Positions 22,593 to 33,489 of a stretch of 64,000 nt of DNA are shown here, piece after piece (the stretch's first letter is position 1; every line of letters begins with the position of its first letter). The notes beneath the pieces were generated by a model. It saw nothing but the letters and a program-made list of their open reading frames with translations. It was not told the origin of the DNA and did no database searches. The stretch is taken from contig JAGKQE010000096.1 of the NCBI GenBank assembly GCA_022609375.1, positions 1-64,000 on the forward strand, given 5' to 3'. This DNA is from Xenosphaeropsis pyriputrescens (lineage: Eukaryota > Ascomycota > Leotiomycetes > Phacidiales > Phacidiaceae). The translations under genes were made by a program, and so were the position numbers.

Positions 22593-24260
22593 TCATGTTT
22601 TTGGCCTCTTTCTCACCATTGCCGAACCCAAAACATTGACTGTAGGAATATCCGTGGATACCGCTACCTTCACGCCACTTGGAGTCTGCTCTTTAGCACC
22701 CGGCTTCCGCTTCTTTCTCACAAGACCCGTATTCAGCGTTTGGACACCTGCAGCAATTGTTGTATCGCGCATCTCCAATATATTTCTGCCTCTAACTATA
22801 CCACCAAACGCCTTGGTTTCAGCGCTAGAGGCACCCATCTGTACTTCTGCAATCCATTTCTGTGTACTTCCATGAGCTATTTTGAAATTTGCGAAATCAA
22901 GACGCAACAGAAGCTCAGTTGCTCGTTTGTAGTTTTTCTCGCTCAAAACTAGTTGCCCCCGACTGTCAGCAGGCCAATTGTAGTATAAAGTATTCTCTGG
23001 TCCATCGAACGAGTACCGCTTGTTGTGTGTTTTGATTCGTGGTTGACGAGGAACAATGGTACCTTGAAGCTTCTGTCCCCTGGTAGTACTAGAGGTGCGA
23101 GATGCACGAGAGGTACGGGACTGTGTGGACTGCTGTGAACTACTTGGTATCCAATCTTCATCTTGCCTGACAGGCGAAGATGGCGGACTACCATGAGCCT
23201 GCCGTATCGGAGAGAGAATAGTTGATTGGGTCGTAAAATCCGTAACCACACTCATCAAAGAGTTCTGGCTTTCGCACATGTCTTCATTCGTGGATGTTAA
23301 TGTTTCAATGGGACTGAAGACAATCCATATAAATCCCACCAGTCGTCCGGCTGAACATTCTTGACGGAATTCCATAGCCTCCCAAAACTGCTCCAGGTTC
23401 TTCACACTCTTCCATTGCCCGCTATTTAACCCATCTTTGCTTCTAGCAAGTTCATCATCGAGTTCGTCGAGAAACCTTGATTTTGGATCGTCGGGAAAGT
23501 GTGGTATCAAACAACCCGGCGGTGAATCTGCTGGGTAGTGGGATATTTCACGTAAAGGGTCTCCGACTGTCCACTGACTTCTCGAGGTCAACGGCACAAA
23601 TGAGGCTGAACTTTCTGATCCAGGTACAATAAGATATCCTCTAACTTTTCCCCACCTCGATACCGTGTTTGACACAACCCCACTACTTGCCGAATGTTTG
23701 CCGATAAGAGGATCTAATACTCTGCACCACCATCGTACCAGCCCTCTGTCATCCAACACATGCTTTCCACTGTTTTCGACACTCCCTGGGAATAGGTATT
23801 GATCTTGAGCTCGAGCAAACAAAGAGACAATATTTCGAATCCCCGGCCTCTGACGGTGCTCCACAAGATGTTCAAGCAGAGTCGAACTGACAATGCGGAT
23901 TGGTGATGCCGAGCCCTTGGGAAGTTTCAAATGATGTAGATAGCCCGTGGAGTCTGCTTTTGACACGAAGAAGGTGGACGCAAACGCTGTTGAGTATATG
24001 AGTACTTCGATGGCGAACACCAACACACTTTCTGGCTGCGAACCCTCATGAGTGACGTCAATTGAGATGGCCAAAAAATGGCTTTCGCAGTAGGTCTTGT
24101 CAGGTCTCGCATTAGGTGGTGCCGAGTAGATTGCTTCAGTTTTGCTTGGAGGCGTAGAAATGTGGAATATTCGAAACGATTTATCTTTGGGAAGAGCGTC
24201 AGCAAGCTTCTCCTCCAGTCCGACCTTGTATGGCAACCCAGTGCCAGACTTGTCAGCCAT
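22593..24260 (-). CDS. RTT109: Histone H3 lysine acetyltransferase Rtt109
   Basis: Single-exon frame of 555 aa starting at MADKSGTGLPYKVGLEEKLADALPKDKSF. Conserved Rtt109/p300-like blocks are visible: LVRWWCRVLDPL, GCLIPHFPDDPKSRFLDEL (D257-D258 and K260 match the family's Asp pair and autoacetylated Lys), and the FRQECSAGRLVGFIW region. A basic Ser/Arg-rich disordered tail ends VRKRPKT, a likely nuclear signal. Rtt109 acetylates new histone H3 at K56 with the chaperones Asf1 or Vps75, supporting replication and DNA repair, and is fungus-specific. An earlier in-frame TTG is not used. It diverges from the mL57 gene with 250 bp between starts. Confidence 0.93.
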   Translation of the reverse strand: MADKSGTGLPYKVGLEEKLADALPKDKSFRIFHISTPPSKTEAIYSAPPNARPDKTYCESHFLAISIDVTHEGSQPESVLVFAIEVLIYSTAFASTFFVSKADSTGYLHHLKLPKGSASPIRIVSSTLLEHLVEHRQRPGIRNIVSLFARAQDQYLFPGSVENSGKHVLDDRGLVRWWCRVLDPLIGKHSASSGVVSNTVSRWGKVRGYLIVPGSESSASFVPLTSRSQWTVGDPLREISHYPADSPPGCLIPHFPDDPKSRFLDELDDELARSKDGLNSGQWKSVKNLEQFWEAMEFRQECSAGRLVGFIWIVFSPIETLTSTNEDMCESQNSLMSVVTDFTTQSTILSPIRQAHGSPPSSPVRQDEDWIPSSSQQSTQSRTSRASRTSSTTRGQKLQGTIVPRQPRIKTHNKRYSFDGPENTLYYNWPADSRGQLVLSEKNYKRATELLLRLDFANFKIAHGSTQKWIAEVQMGASSAETKAFGGIVRGRNILEMRDTTIAAGVQTLNTGLVRKKRKPGAKEQTPSGVKVAVSTDIPTVNVLGSAMVRKRPKT

Positions 24261-24510
24261 AATTGATGTTGCAACCAAAAGCGAGCGACATGACCTGTAG
24301 ACTGCACCCAGTGATCAGGAAAATGAAGTTCGATGTTGAAGACGCGACGGGAAGACGCGAGGCGTGTAGAGTGGCCGAACGTTAGCCCCAATTTGGATTA
24401 GCCCCCGAGGTCATGAAGTTCCTCAATTATTTCGAGGCCCAAGGCGGCAGGGTAATGGATTACGAGGACGAGCCTCTCTCAAAACAACTTGAGCTTCAAC
24501 CTACAACATA

Positions 24511-25399
24511 ATGGCTTCCAAATCATCTATAACAACATTTCATGGCATTGCGCGGCCAATACGACAACAATGTCTACGTCAAAGCAGCATTTCACTGACG
24601 GCGGCGGCGAGCTTGTCTCCAACACAACAATTCTCAACGTCAACATCGAGAGCGAATGAGTTGCAAAACTTCGAGGAAGGAGAGAGGCCAAGATGGTCAT
24701 ATACACCAAAGCAAATGATGGCACCATTTCATCCAAGAATAAAGGACCCGAGAAAGGCATATGAGGTGAACGAGAGCCCAGAATTACTGGATCGCGTCTA
24801 TTTGAACTTCTTGGGCCGCAATGGAGATAAGTTGCTCACCGATGAGATCAAATGGCTGGCGGTCACACACAAGAGTTTCGATCAGGGACGAAGAGGATTT
24901 AATGATAGATTAGCTTTTTTCGGTGAGTACATCTGTGATAGGCATTAAAAGTGCGGGGCTGAGATATATCGTATAGGACGACGGATCCTACAATTGCAAG
25001 CAAGCCTCACGCTTTTGCACTCGCCAATGGCTACTGCAACGCAAGGAAGGCGTATTAGTGAACGAACCGCCTTCGAGCACCCAGCTACTCAAGGGTTGGA
25101 GAACTTGAGCAACGTCAATATGCTAGATATCCTTTCGAAAGATCGACTTGGGACGTTAGCAAAGAATGATGGATTGGGAAATATTATGCGGTGGAAACCA
25201 AAGAATGTAAGTATTAACGCAACACGGTTACTTATATGCTAACATTTTGTAGCCAAGAAACATGCAAGGATCTGGTGAAAATGTCGTTTTGACCTCAGCT
25301 ATTTACGCCATCGTTGGCGCAATTGCGCTTCAGCGGGGAGGAGAAGTTGCAGCATCCTATGCGAGAGACCGCGTTCTGAAGCGATTGGGAATCTTATAG
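24511..25399 (+). CDS. MRPL15: Mitochondrial large-subunit ribosomal protein with RNase III fold (mL57-like)
   Basis: Exons 24511-24922, 24977-25206 and 25253-25399 give 262 aa. The N-terminus (Ser/Thr/Arg-rich, ending in TSTSRANELQNF) looks like a mitochondrial presequence. The body resembles the RNase III fold: DEIKWLAVTHKSFDQGRRGFNDRLAFFGRRILQLQ and, near the end, TSAIYAIVGAIALQRGGEVAASYARDRVLKRL. There is no dsRNA-binding domain, and the catalytic acidic residues of true RNase III appear replaced, which fits mL57 (yeast MRPL15) better than mL44 (MRPL3). The role is structural in the mitoribosome. The choice between the two paralogues is not certain. Confidence 0.8.
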
Positions 25400-25814
25400 C
25401 ATCGGCAACCACATATGGGCACTATTGGCGGCGGACTGTATACTATTGTACATTGTAAGATCATGAAGGCTCTTCTCAACCTGTCTTATAGCTTTGAATG
25501 AACTGCCTATGACCCTTCCTCCTTTCTGCTATCTCTGAGCATCTTGTGATGAGATTTCATCGACAAATGAGACAATGCAGTACCTTAACTTTTGTGAACG
25601 AGTAATAGCCAATGAGGTAGTATTTGCCGAAACGTGCTCTGGAATGGCTATGGGAAGGATTGCAAATTTGTAGCGGTGATTAGTCACGTCTTCTTTGGGA
25701 ATGGCATCAACCAAAGAATGAGCTATGGTTGCACATTTGAATATATTCATGATCTGATAATTGCGTAGCTTCTCAAAACATCTGTCAAGCAAGGACTTGT
25801 GCACGCTCAGCTTC
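25400..25814. other. Intergenic region, 3' flanks
   Basis: A 110-codon frame on the minus strand (25529-25861) overlaps the end of the ankyrin frame. It might be a spliced C-terminal continuation but has no recognisable motif. Confidence 0.4.
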
Positions 25815-27080
25815 CTAACATCTCCCACCCATGAGACTAACAAACATGAAAGGAAGCTCATTCAACATGGCAGGCCATACTGAGATCTCAGACGGTCCCT
25901 TGAGCTCCTTCTTACTCTCATAAGACATTCTGTCCCAAAGCAAATGACCGACCCTCGATCGTTTCAAACTGTCTCTCAAGCACTCATAGGGCGTCTGACC
26001 TTTCCAATTTTTAGCATCAACATTGAGACCCAGTTCCATCCCAATCAGCCTCTCAACAACTTCCTCACAAGTTGGCTATTCCCCACACAGCCGGTGTAGC
26101 AGCGTCTCTATTCCCCTCCCAGCAGCATTAACTGGGGCTCCACCATCAGCCAGCGCCTTAATCGTATTCGTGTCTCGAGCCGTCAAAATCAGCGGCTCGT
26201 CGCTCACATCCCAATCAGCTCCGTACTCGATCAACAGACGCACGACCTCCGCATGGCCCCCGCAAACCGCTAGCTCAAGCGGCGTCTCTCCATGCGCATT
26301 GCATGCGTCTACAAAATCGAGGCCAAGAGCCAGTGCCCAGGAGAGTAGGTAGATGACCGCGTCATAGCAGCCCTCTGCAGCTGCGATGTGAAGGGCGGTG
26401 TTGTGCTTTGGATCTGCAAATTGGCGGGCTGTCACATGAGTTAGGTCCGGGCGGGCAAAGAAGTGTTTCAGTTCGAGCGAGGCGGAGGATGGGATCCAGG
26501 GCCGCAGTGGCTTGGTATCTAGACGGCTGGAGGGTGGCGTAGGGTCATTCTCCAAGGAGTGAGGAGATAGATAGAGGTACTCGATACTACCCAGATTTGG
26601 TGCATCACGGTGAGGGTTGCATTGCATGCGGATCCTGTTGCGTTTCTTGGCACCCTCGACTTGAAATAAGAGTGTCGGATCGAGGAGGTTGATTTGCGTG
26701 CTTGACTGATAGATCCAATGAAATTCCTTGACAGTTTCTGGGATGTCTCTTTTGGTAATTACAGCTCTTGGAGCACTTGCAAAGCTGGTTTCCGGCACCC
26801 GCATTCTCTCATCAGCCCAGCAAGTTGTGTCGGCCGCACACGAAATAGTAGAATGTCTTCTAGAGCTTGCGTGAAAATATGAGCCTTTTGAGCCCTGCTC
26901 GGTCGAATAAGGCTCTCCAACATCTGTTGACCTATCCAATTCCTCCTTTTCTATCATAAAAGTGGTATCGTTGGTTGATGGGCTGGTTGAGTTCCTCATC
27001 TTAGGAGGTCGAAGCTCAAAGTGGCTGTCCACGACAATGAAGCCGTCTTCTTCGGTATCAATATAAGCCATATTGCACAT
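25815..27080 (-). pseudogene. Ankyrin-repeat protein gene interrupted by an in-frame TAG
   Basis: The frame opens at 27080 (a second ATG is at 27071) and runs 334 codons to a TAG at 26078-26076. It then stays open in the same frame for 86 more codons, to 25815. The first half is disordered. Ankyrin repeats start near HNTALHIAAAEG and continue through HGETPLELAVCGGHAEVVRLL and TIKALADGGAPVNAAG to ETLLHRLCGE, stop, then EEVVERLIGMELGLNVDAKN and GQTPYECLRD. The repeat motif runs straight across the stop, so the TAG looks like a recent nonsense change, for instance CAG to TAG. Alternatives are a truncated but functional protein, or a weak 57-nt intron (GTTAAT...AATAG) that would delete repeat residues. 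The partner of the repeats is unknown. Confidence 0.6.
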
Positions 27081-27639
27081 GGAAAAGAATTTAGAACTTG
27101 ATTCTGGGAACTGATGAAAACTGTGGGTTGGAAGAGTCGCGATATGGAAGATTATATAACTGGCTTTAGGCAGCAGTGAATGTGTTGACAGGTGTTTATT
27201 TCACGAACATGACACATTCGCAACAATGCCAAGCTGCACTGGGGTCGGTGCAAAGGACACATAAAATTTGGACAGAAAGAAAGTCGAGGCGTGTTCTTGC
27301 TTGCTGTTTGTTTTCAGTACCTGTCGACGCTGGTAGATTCTCTCGAGCAGGGTGTTGTGAAATAATAAAAAAGTAACCAGGAATTTTGATTAAAAAAGGG
27401 CTTTGTGCGCATAGAACGATGCAGAAGTGAAAAAGGCAGAGAGAAGAAAATGCCATGCAGCGGATAAATTAGAATTAGACAACGCTGGAAGGAAAAAGGT
27501 ATCACTAAACCATCTGGCTGTTTACCAAGACTAACACCGTCCCAAGCTCACTGTCGTACCCAAAAGCTCTCCCAATTACAAAACGCCGTGCCAAAATCAT
27601 CCCTACATTCTGAAGACCAGTGCCGTAACGTGAGCTCGA
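27081..27639. other. Intergenic region
   Basis: 559 bp holding the ankyrin gene's 5' flank and the Opi1 gene's 3' flank. Nothing else seen. Confidence 0.5.
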
Positions 27640-29383
27640 TTACTTCCAACCCATTTTGACATCTTCGGCAGGTGTTGATGGTAGAGGCATCTCCGCTCTC
27701 TCTTCATCCGGAATGCCATTTATTTTTTCATTCAACTCTTCCTTTTCTTCTCTCTTTTTCTTTCCTAACCTCTCACACCATTCCTCAGCGCTGACAATGG
27801 TCCCATCAAGGACTCCACTGACTTGAGCCATCATATCCAGACCTTCCTTGGCTAATACCATCACTCGGTGGGCGCCCTCTCTCACCTCTCCCTCCTTGCT
27901 GCCATCCTCTCTTGTTTGTGAACTCCCATTTGCCAGTCTAAATCTTTGTGGTAGACTGGTAAGATGTCTTCTCACAAGCTCCCTCGCGTTTTCGGGGAGA
28001 GCTCCACCAGCATATTTCGATACCACATCAACAACATCCTTCAAGGTCTTAAGAACATCGGATTTGAGCTCCGCAACTTTAGCGTTGATAGCACTACGCT
28101 CGGCATCTGTCCGAACTACTAGGCAACCCTTGTCTGCGCCGGTTCCATCCATGATAGCTCCTGTGCCATCGTAATCCTCGAGAACAACCCTAAGGGCATT
28201 GATCACTTTACCGATATGCATATTTGCCCATCTCAACCAACTCAGACAGTATTTCAGGCTTCGTAAGGATTCCTCTGACATAGCAATACTAAGCCCACTT
28301 GTGCTGAGCATGAGCCGACTCTGCCAGCTGGAACCAGGGCTCACGGGACCTTGCGACACCAAAGCTTGCTGAGCTTCGTAGCTCGGGCTACGATTCTCAT
28401 CGTATGCAGGCAGGCTCTCCACCATTGAGCCTTGGCTTGGTCTCCTTTCTCTGTGTTGCAGGTCTCGATGCACGGGGTATGGATCCCATGATACATTTCT
28501 GTCACTTTCTACATCTGTATCATCATCTCGAACCTTACGACGCTTACTGGAACCTTGATTGGCCGACTCGGTATCGATAGGTTGATGATGTGATGGCCTG
28601 CGCCCACCTAAGAACCAACGCACACCACCTTCAACACCTGTGACTCGATTGACAGTAGATACGGTATTGACGACAGGAGTTATGCGCCGTTCGACATATT
28701 CTGCACTCGACTTGAAGCGAGGACTATAATTCTTGGAAGCTGAATAGGCAGAAAGAGAAGTGTTGATCGTGTTGCCAAGTAACGGGTGTGCTGTAGTGAG
28801 AAGGGAAAGCAACGGTTCGGGCGCGGATCGGTTTGTGTAAGACGTCGGTGTCGAGGTAGGTAAAGACATGTGCTGATGAGGCGGAGAAGTAATGAAGTCT
28901 GTGGCATCAAGTTAGCACTTGAAATCCTTTTGAGACCGCATGGCAGTTTTGTGCACCTGCTCGAAGATCGCCCAGTGCCTCTGCAGCTATGCGGACATCT
29001 GGGTCGTCTATTGAAAGCACACTCCCCCCTCTTCTACCTTGACTATCTGGAGTCGAGACGTCTATATCCATAGCACCGGGCGAGTCGGCCATTGCGCTGG
29101 CTTTGCTCATGGGAGAAGCGTGCGCTGGAGTTGGTTGATAATAGGACGTCAAAGGATTCGAGGAAGGCCAAGGCGAGGGCGCGATGCGAGGTTCAAGAAC
29201 ATCGGCCTGGCGATAATGATTATCTAAGGGCAAATGCGGAGGCAAAGGAGGTAAAGTACGATCATGTCGCAAGTCCGAGAGGTCTGTACTAGGCACTGAA
29301 GGAAGATGCAGAGTTTGTGGGTCGTGCGACTGTGCGTAAGAAGGAGGCTTTTCGGAGTGTGAAAGCATGTGATTCGGCTCCAT
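27640..29383 (-). CDS. OPI1: Transcriptional regulator Opi1 (CCG-8-like)
   Basis: Exons 29383-28957 and 28898-27640 give 561 aa. The junction restores ALGDLRADFITSPP. The N-terminal part is Pro/Ser-rich; the Opi1 domain follows with PLLSLLTTAHPLLGNTINTS, the SAEYVERRITPVVNTV and GVRWFLGGRRPS segments, a KRRKVR nuclear signal, then the long helical region around SEESLRSLKYCLSWLRWANMHIGKVI. Opi1 senses phosphatidic acid at the ER/nuclear envelope and represses phospholipid genes; in Neurospora the homologue is the clock-controlled gene ccg-8. I see no canonical ER-tether FFAT motif. Upstream DNA is unusually rich in GGTGA and GAGAG repeats. Confidence 0.88.
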
Positions 29384-29610
29384 CGCGACCACTTTCCTCG
29401 TGAAGCGATGAAGCGGTTAGCTGAGCGTCGGCCAGATGAACGAATACCTAGGTACGTTTATTGGACGCGCAGCCAATGAAGTCTTGCAGATGGCGCTGTT
29501 CCCCAGAGAAATGTATAGGCATGAAAATGCGCGCAACAGAGTAAGATGATTTTTCGGAGGGCCACGCAGATGCAGGTGAAGCAGGTAAGTAAGGTAGGGT
29601 GAGACGAGAC

Positions 29611-29641
29611 GAGGGTGAGGTGAGGTGAGGTGAGGTGAGGT
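29611..29641. repeat. GGTGA pentamer tandem repeat
   Basis: About six GGTGA/AGGTG copies in a row, 230 bp upstream of the Opi1 start codon. Confidence 0.8.
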
Positions 29642-30047
29642 AAAGTAATAAAGTAATAAGGTATGTAACGAGCAAGGTGAGAGGGCGAGGAAGAACACTT
29701 AGAGCAGGGTATTCTAAGTCGTGTGGTCGATCTCGGCTCAAGTGGGCATTTGGCTTGTGAGTGTCACAAGAGATTGTGAAAGAGTCGAGCAAGAGAAGAG
29801 AAGGAAGGAAGGAAGTATGTAATTGAGTATTAGGTGATAGGTGAGTGGTGAGTGGTAGGTAAGGTAGGTAGGTAGGTTAATAACCTTGACTCTCCGTATC
29901 CATGCTCTTGTAATACAAGTTTGTGGCTACAGAGTAGCTAAGGTCGATGATAATGTAAACTGCATTGCCATGTTAAGATAAACATAAATAAATGGTAGGT
30001 AGGGAAAGACGAGGCACGTGGGCAAGGAGATGTTGAAGGGGTTATTC

Positions 30048-30150
30048 GAGGAGAGGAAAGGAAAGGAAAGGAAAGGAGAGGGGAGAGAGAAGAGAAGCGG
30101 AGAGGAGCGGAGAGGAGAGGAGAGGAGAGGAGAGGAGAGGAGAGGAGAGT
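30048..30150. repeat. 100-bp homopurine tract (GAAAG then GAGAG units)
   Basis: Almost pure purine run on the plus strand: GGAAA units, then GGAGA units. Such tracts can form triplex (H-DNA) and are length-variable. Confidence 0.85.
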
Positions 30151-31618
30151 CAGATGGATAAATATTATTATCATGAGGTTTGTCGGGCATGCTGTGGTGA
30201 GGGAGATGAATGGCTCACCTAACTACCTATTACTTACCTCTGGGTACTACATGTATGTACTCCATCGTTGAATTGAACATAATATACTACTCCTTAGATC
30301 ATCATCATCATCAAAATGCATGGTCACACGATGCTACATTTCACGTGCTAAGAGCTGTAGTTCGTCATGGGCGAACGGTGAGATGGCCGGGTTCGGTTTA
30401 GGTTTAGGTCCTTTTACTCCGGAACTGAAGTGGAAATGCTTGAACTGAACTTGAATTGAATTGTCGAAATGAAATGAACTGAATTGAATAATTGGCCGAT
30501 TGATCTTTATCTCCGCCAACTGATGCCTTGTAATCGAGTATATACCTGAGGCATTTTGCCTACATACGTAGTACTCCGTACCTACGTACCTAGTTTCTAG
30601 CACAAGCACGAGCAAACAATCATAATATTACTTGCTAGTTGGTACCAATTTATTCATGTTAGTTATGTGTCCGAATGAACATAGGTAGGCACTCATATAT
30701 CCCGCCCACGTATGTAAGTACAAGTACTACGTGCACAACACCCCAGTCGAGTTTGCAACAGTCAACTTCAAATTACAACTGAGCTTTTCCATCGGAGTTG
30801 GAATCAGAATCAGCATCAAAATCACTTCATGGTCTTTTCAACACTAGAAAAGCTGCAGAGGGAGTTTGTTCAATCGATGACAGCTATTAGCTATTTCAGC
30901 TTGCCATACAAAAAGATATGTCCTTGCAGTAGGTTTGTATGGTCCCTCTGACGCCGCCCGCGCAACCTTGGTGTCAATGGCGGCGTAAACCACCAAAGAC
31001 GATGCTCGGCCAGCTCTTATGGTACCACTTGGAATAATCCATCTCCGCGCCGCGAAATCGCTAACATCAGCAATCGATCACACAGTCGTCCTGACAGAAT
31101 GCCAGTCCGGTCGTGCTAAAATGCTGAGCTGCACTGTCTAAAAGGGAGCGTGAAGAGGAGAAGAAAAACAATGCAGGGAGCGGCTGCGAAGAGATATTTA
31201 TGTATCTGCAGATTCAAGCAACACTAGACCATTTTGGGTTGCAGCCAGATTTGCGCCTAGGTAAGTGAGCACTCATGGATCAGTAAGTAGTACCTTATAT
31301 TCAAGGCATCATAGCCCTTTGCAAGGCATCAATATTCGTACTTGATTGTACCCACTCACCTAGGTACCAGCTTTCGGTTCCATCAGACATGTAGGTACAC
31401 GGAGCTTACCCTACCTGACAGACAACAATTAACATTGCGTGGGGTTAACGACAATAACGAAGGGGTGACAAGACAGAAACAAGCACATCCTAGCACTCCT
31501 CGACATATATCTGGCATCGTCTGAAGGCAGTGCATGGTTCTACACTTTCGAACAATATCCTCTGTCTTTCGGACAATCCCATTCACTCGACTCGCCAATC
31601 ACAAACGCATAGCGCAGC

Positions 31619-33148
31619 ATGGCATCTGCTGTCTTCTTCTTGGACCTTAAGGGCAAGGTATGCATGCCAACAAAGATGTTATGAATGTCGCTGATTGCTT
31701 TAGACCCTTTTGGCGCGAAACTACCGTGGTGATATTCCTATGTCTGCTGTTGAGAAATTCCCAATACTCCTGAGTGAAGCCGAGGAGGAGAGCTCAGCCG
31801 TGCCACCATGTTTCTCCGACGAAGGAATCAACGTATGTCCAAGATGTTCTCATCGATATGCGAGCATAGTTCTGGAGGGCCAGTCATTGACGACATTCTT
31901 AGTACCTCTATATTCGCCATAACAACCTCTATCTCCTTGCCCTGACCAAGCGCAATACCAATGCATCCGAAATTCTCCTTTTCCTCCACAAGATTGTCGA
32001 AGTCTTTACAGAATACTTCAAAGAACTCGAAGAAGAATCAATCCGCGATAATTTTGTCATCATCTACGAGTTACTTGACGAGATGATGGATTTTGGGTAT
32101 CCGCAAACCACGGAGTCAAAGATCCTCCAAGAATATATCACACAAGAGTCGCATAAGCTCGAAATCCAAGCACGTCCTCCAATAGCTGTCACCAATGCTG
32201 TATCTTGGCGATCAGAGGGAATCAGATATAGAAAGAACGAGGTGTTTCTGGACGTGGTTGAGAGTCTCAATCTCTTGGTATCAAGCAATGGTAACGTTTT
32301 GAGATCCGAGATCCTCGGCGCTATCAAGATGAAGTGTTACCTGTCCGGTATGCCCGAGCTTCGATTGGGTCTTAATGACAAAGTCATGTTCGAGACCACA
32401 GGACGAGCGACACGAGGCAAGGCGATTGAGATGGAAGATGTCAAATTTCATCAATGTGTGCGTCTAGCAAGATTCGAGAACGACCGCACAATCTCCTTCA
32501 TCCCACCTGATGGAGAGTTTGAGCTTATGTCTTACCGGCTCAACACTCAAGTCAAACCCCTTATCTGGGTAGAGTGCATTGTGGAGTCCCACTCTGGTAG
32601 CAGAATCGAATACATGCTCAAAGCCAAAGCCCAGTTCAAGCGCCGAAGTACCGCAAACAATGTCGAGATCACCGTTCCTGTTCCGGAAGATGCTGACTCC
32701 CCTCGGTTCCGCACCAATATTGGATCTGTCCACTACGCTCCAGAGAAGTCTGCCATTGTTTGGAAGATTAAGCAATTTGGTGGAAACAAGGAGTTCCTGA
32801 TGAGAGCAGAACTAGGACTTCCAAGTGTGAAGGGTGACGATGAGGTAGGTGGTGGTATGACTGGCGGATTTGGAGGTAGCATGGGTGGAGTCGGTGGCGG
32901 CAAGGGTGCCAAGAGACCAATATCCGTCAAATTCGAAATTCCCTATTTCACAACTTCGGGGATCCAAGTGCGGTATCTGAAGATTATCGAGCCTAAGGTA
33001 TGTTTCCCCTCCAAATACCTCATTTGATGTGATTGAGGGTAGTTATTGAGACTAACTTTGATGGCAGCTGCAATATCCATCCCTTCCTTGGGTACGATAC
33101 ATCACCCAGTCTGGAGATATCGCTGTGCGACTACCAGATGTTGCTTAG
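31619..33148 (+). CDS. APM1: AP-1 clathrin adaptor complex subunit mu-1
   Basis: Exons 31619-31657, 31704-31832, 31903-32997 and 33068-33148 give 447 aa, the usual length. The N-terminal longin fold shows MASAVFFLDLKGKTLLARNYRGD, then SDEGINYLYIRHNNLYLLALTKRN and YELLDEMMDFGYPQTTE. The C-terminal mu-homology domain begins near SWRSEGIRYRKNEVFLDVVE and ends WVRYITQSGDIAVRLPDVA. Mu-1 binds YxxPhi sorting signals on cargo and helps load clathrin at the trans-Golgi and endosomes. A Gly/Met-rich loop (about residues 384-402) interrupts the mu-homology domain. Phases close at every junction. Confidence 0.96.
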
Positions 33149-33489
33149 AGGATATTTATCGTCTTTTCCGAAAGAGGAGTTTTGCTCAGGGGGAGTTTGC
33201 ATTTCTGGCGCAAGCGTCTTTGTGGTTAGGGAGGGGTTAATGATGAAAAGCTATGGCTATGAATAGTACTTTTCGATCCAGATATATAGATATGAAAGTT
33301 GATGTCCGGGTTTACTCGTTATACAGTTGAGCACTACATATCCGAAAACGCACGTTGTGGAATTAACAGTCATATTAACTAACTGCAGCTTCTACAGCTA
33401 GGATGCCATGACCGCTGACCCTGCAATGTCCTCCATACCACCACCAACATCTGGCTCAACTCTGTACTTCAGATATTTAATACACTCCC
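33149..33489. other. Short gap between convergent AP-1 mu and GH71 genes
   Basis: About 340 bp of 3' flanks. No gene or repeat seen. Confidence 0.6.

Larger units (their letters stand above)
29384..31618. promoter_or_regulatory. Divergent intergenic region Opi1/AP-1 mu
   Basis: 2.2 kb between two divergent genes. It includes CCTAGG palindromes (29445-29455, 31256-31264, 31358-31369), GGTGA and purine-tract repeats. No coding frame is credible. Confidence 0.5.
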
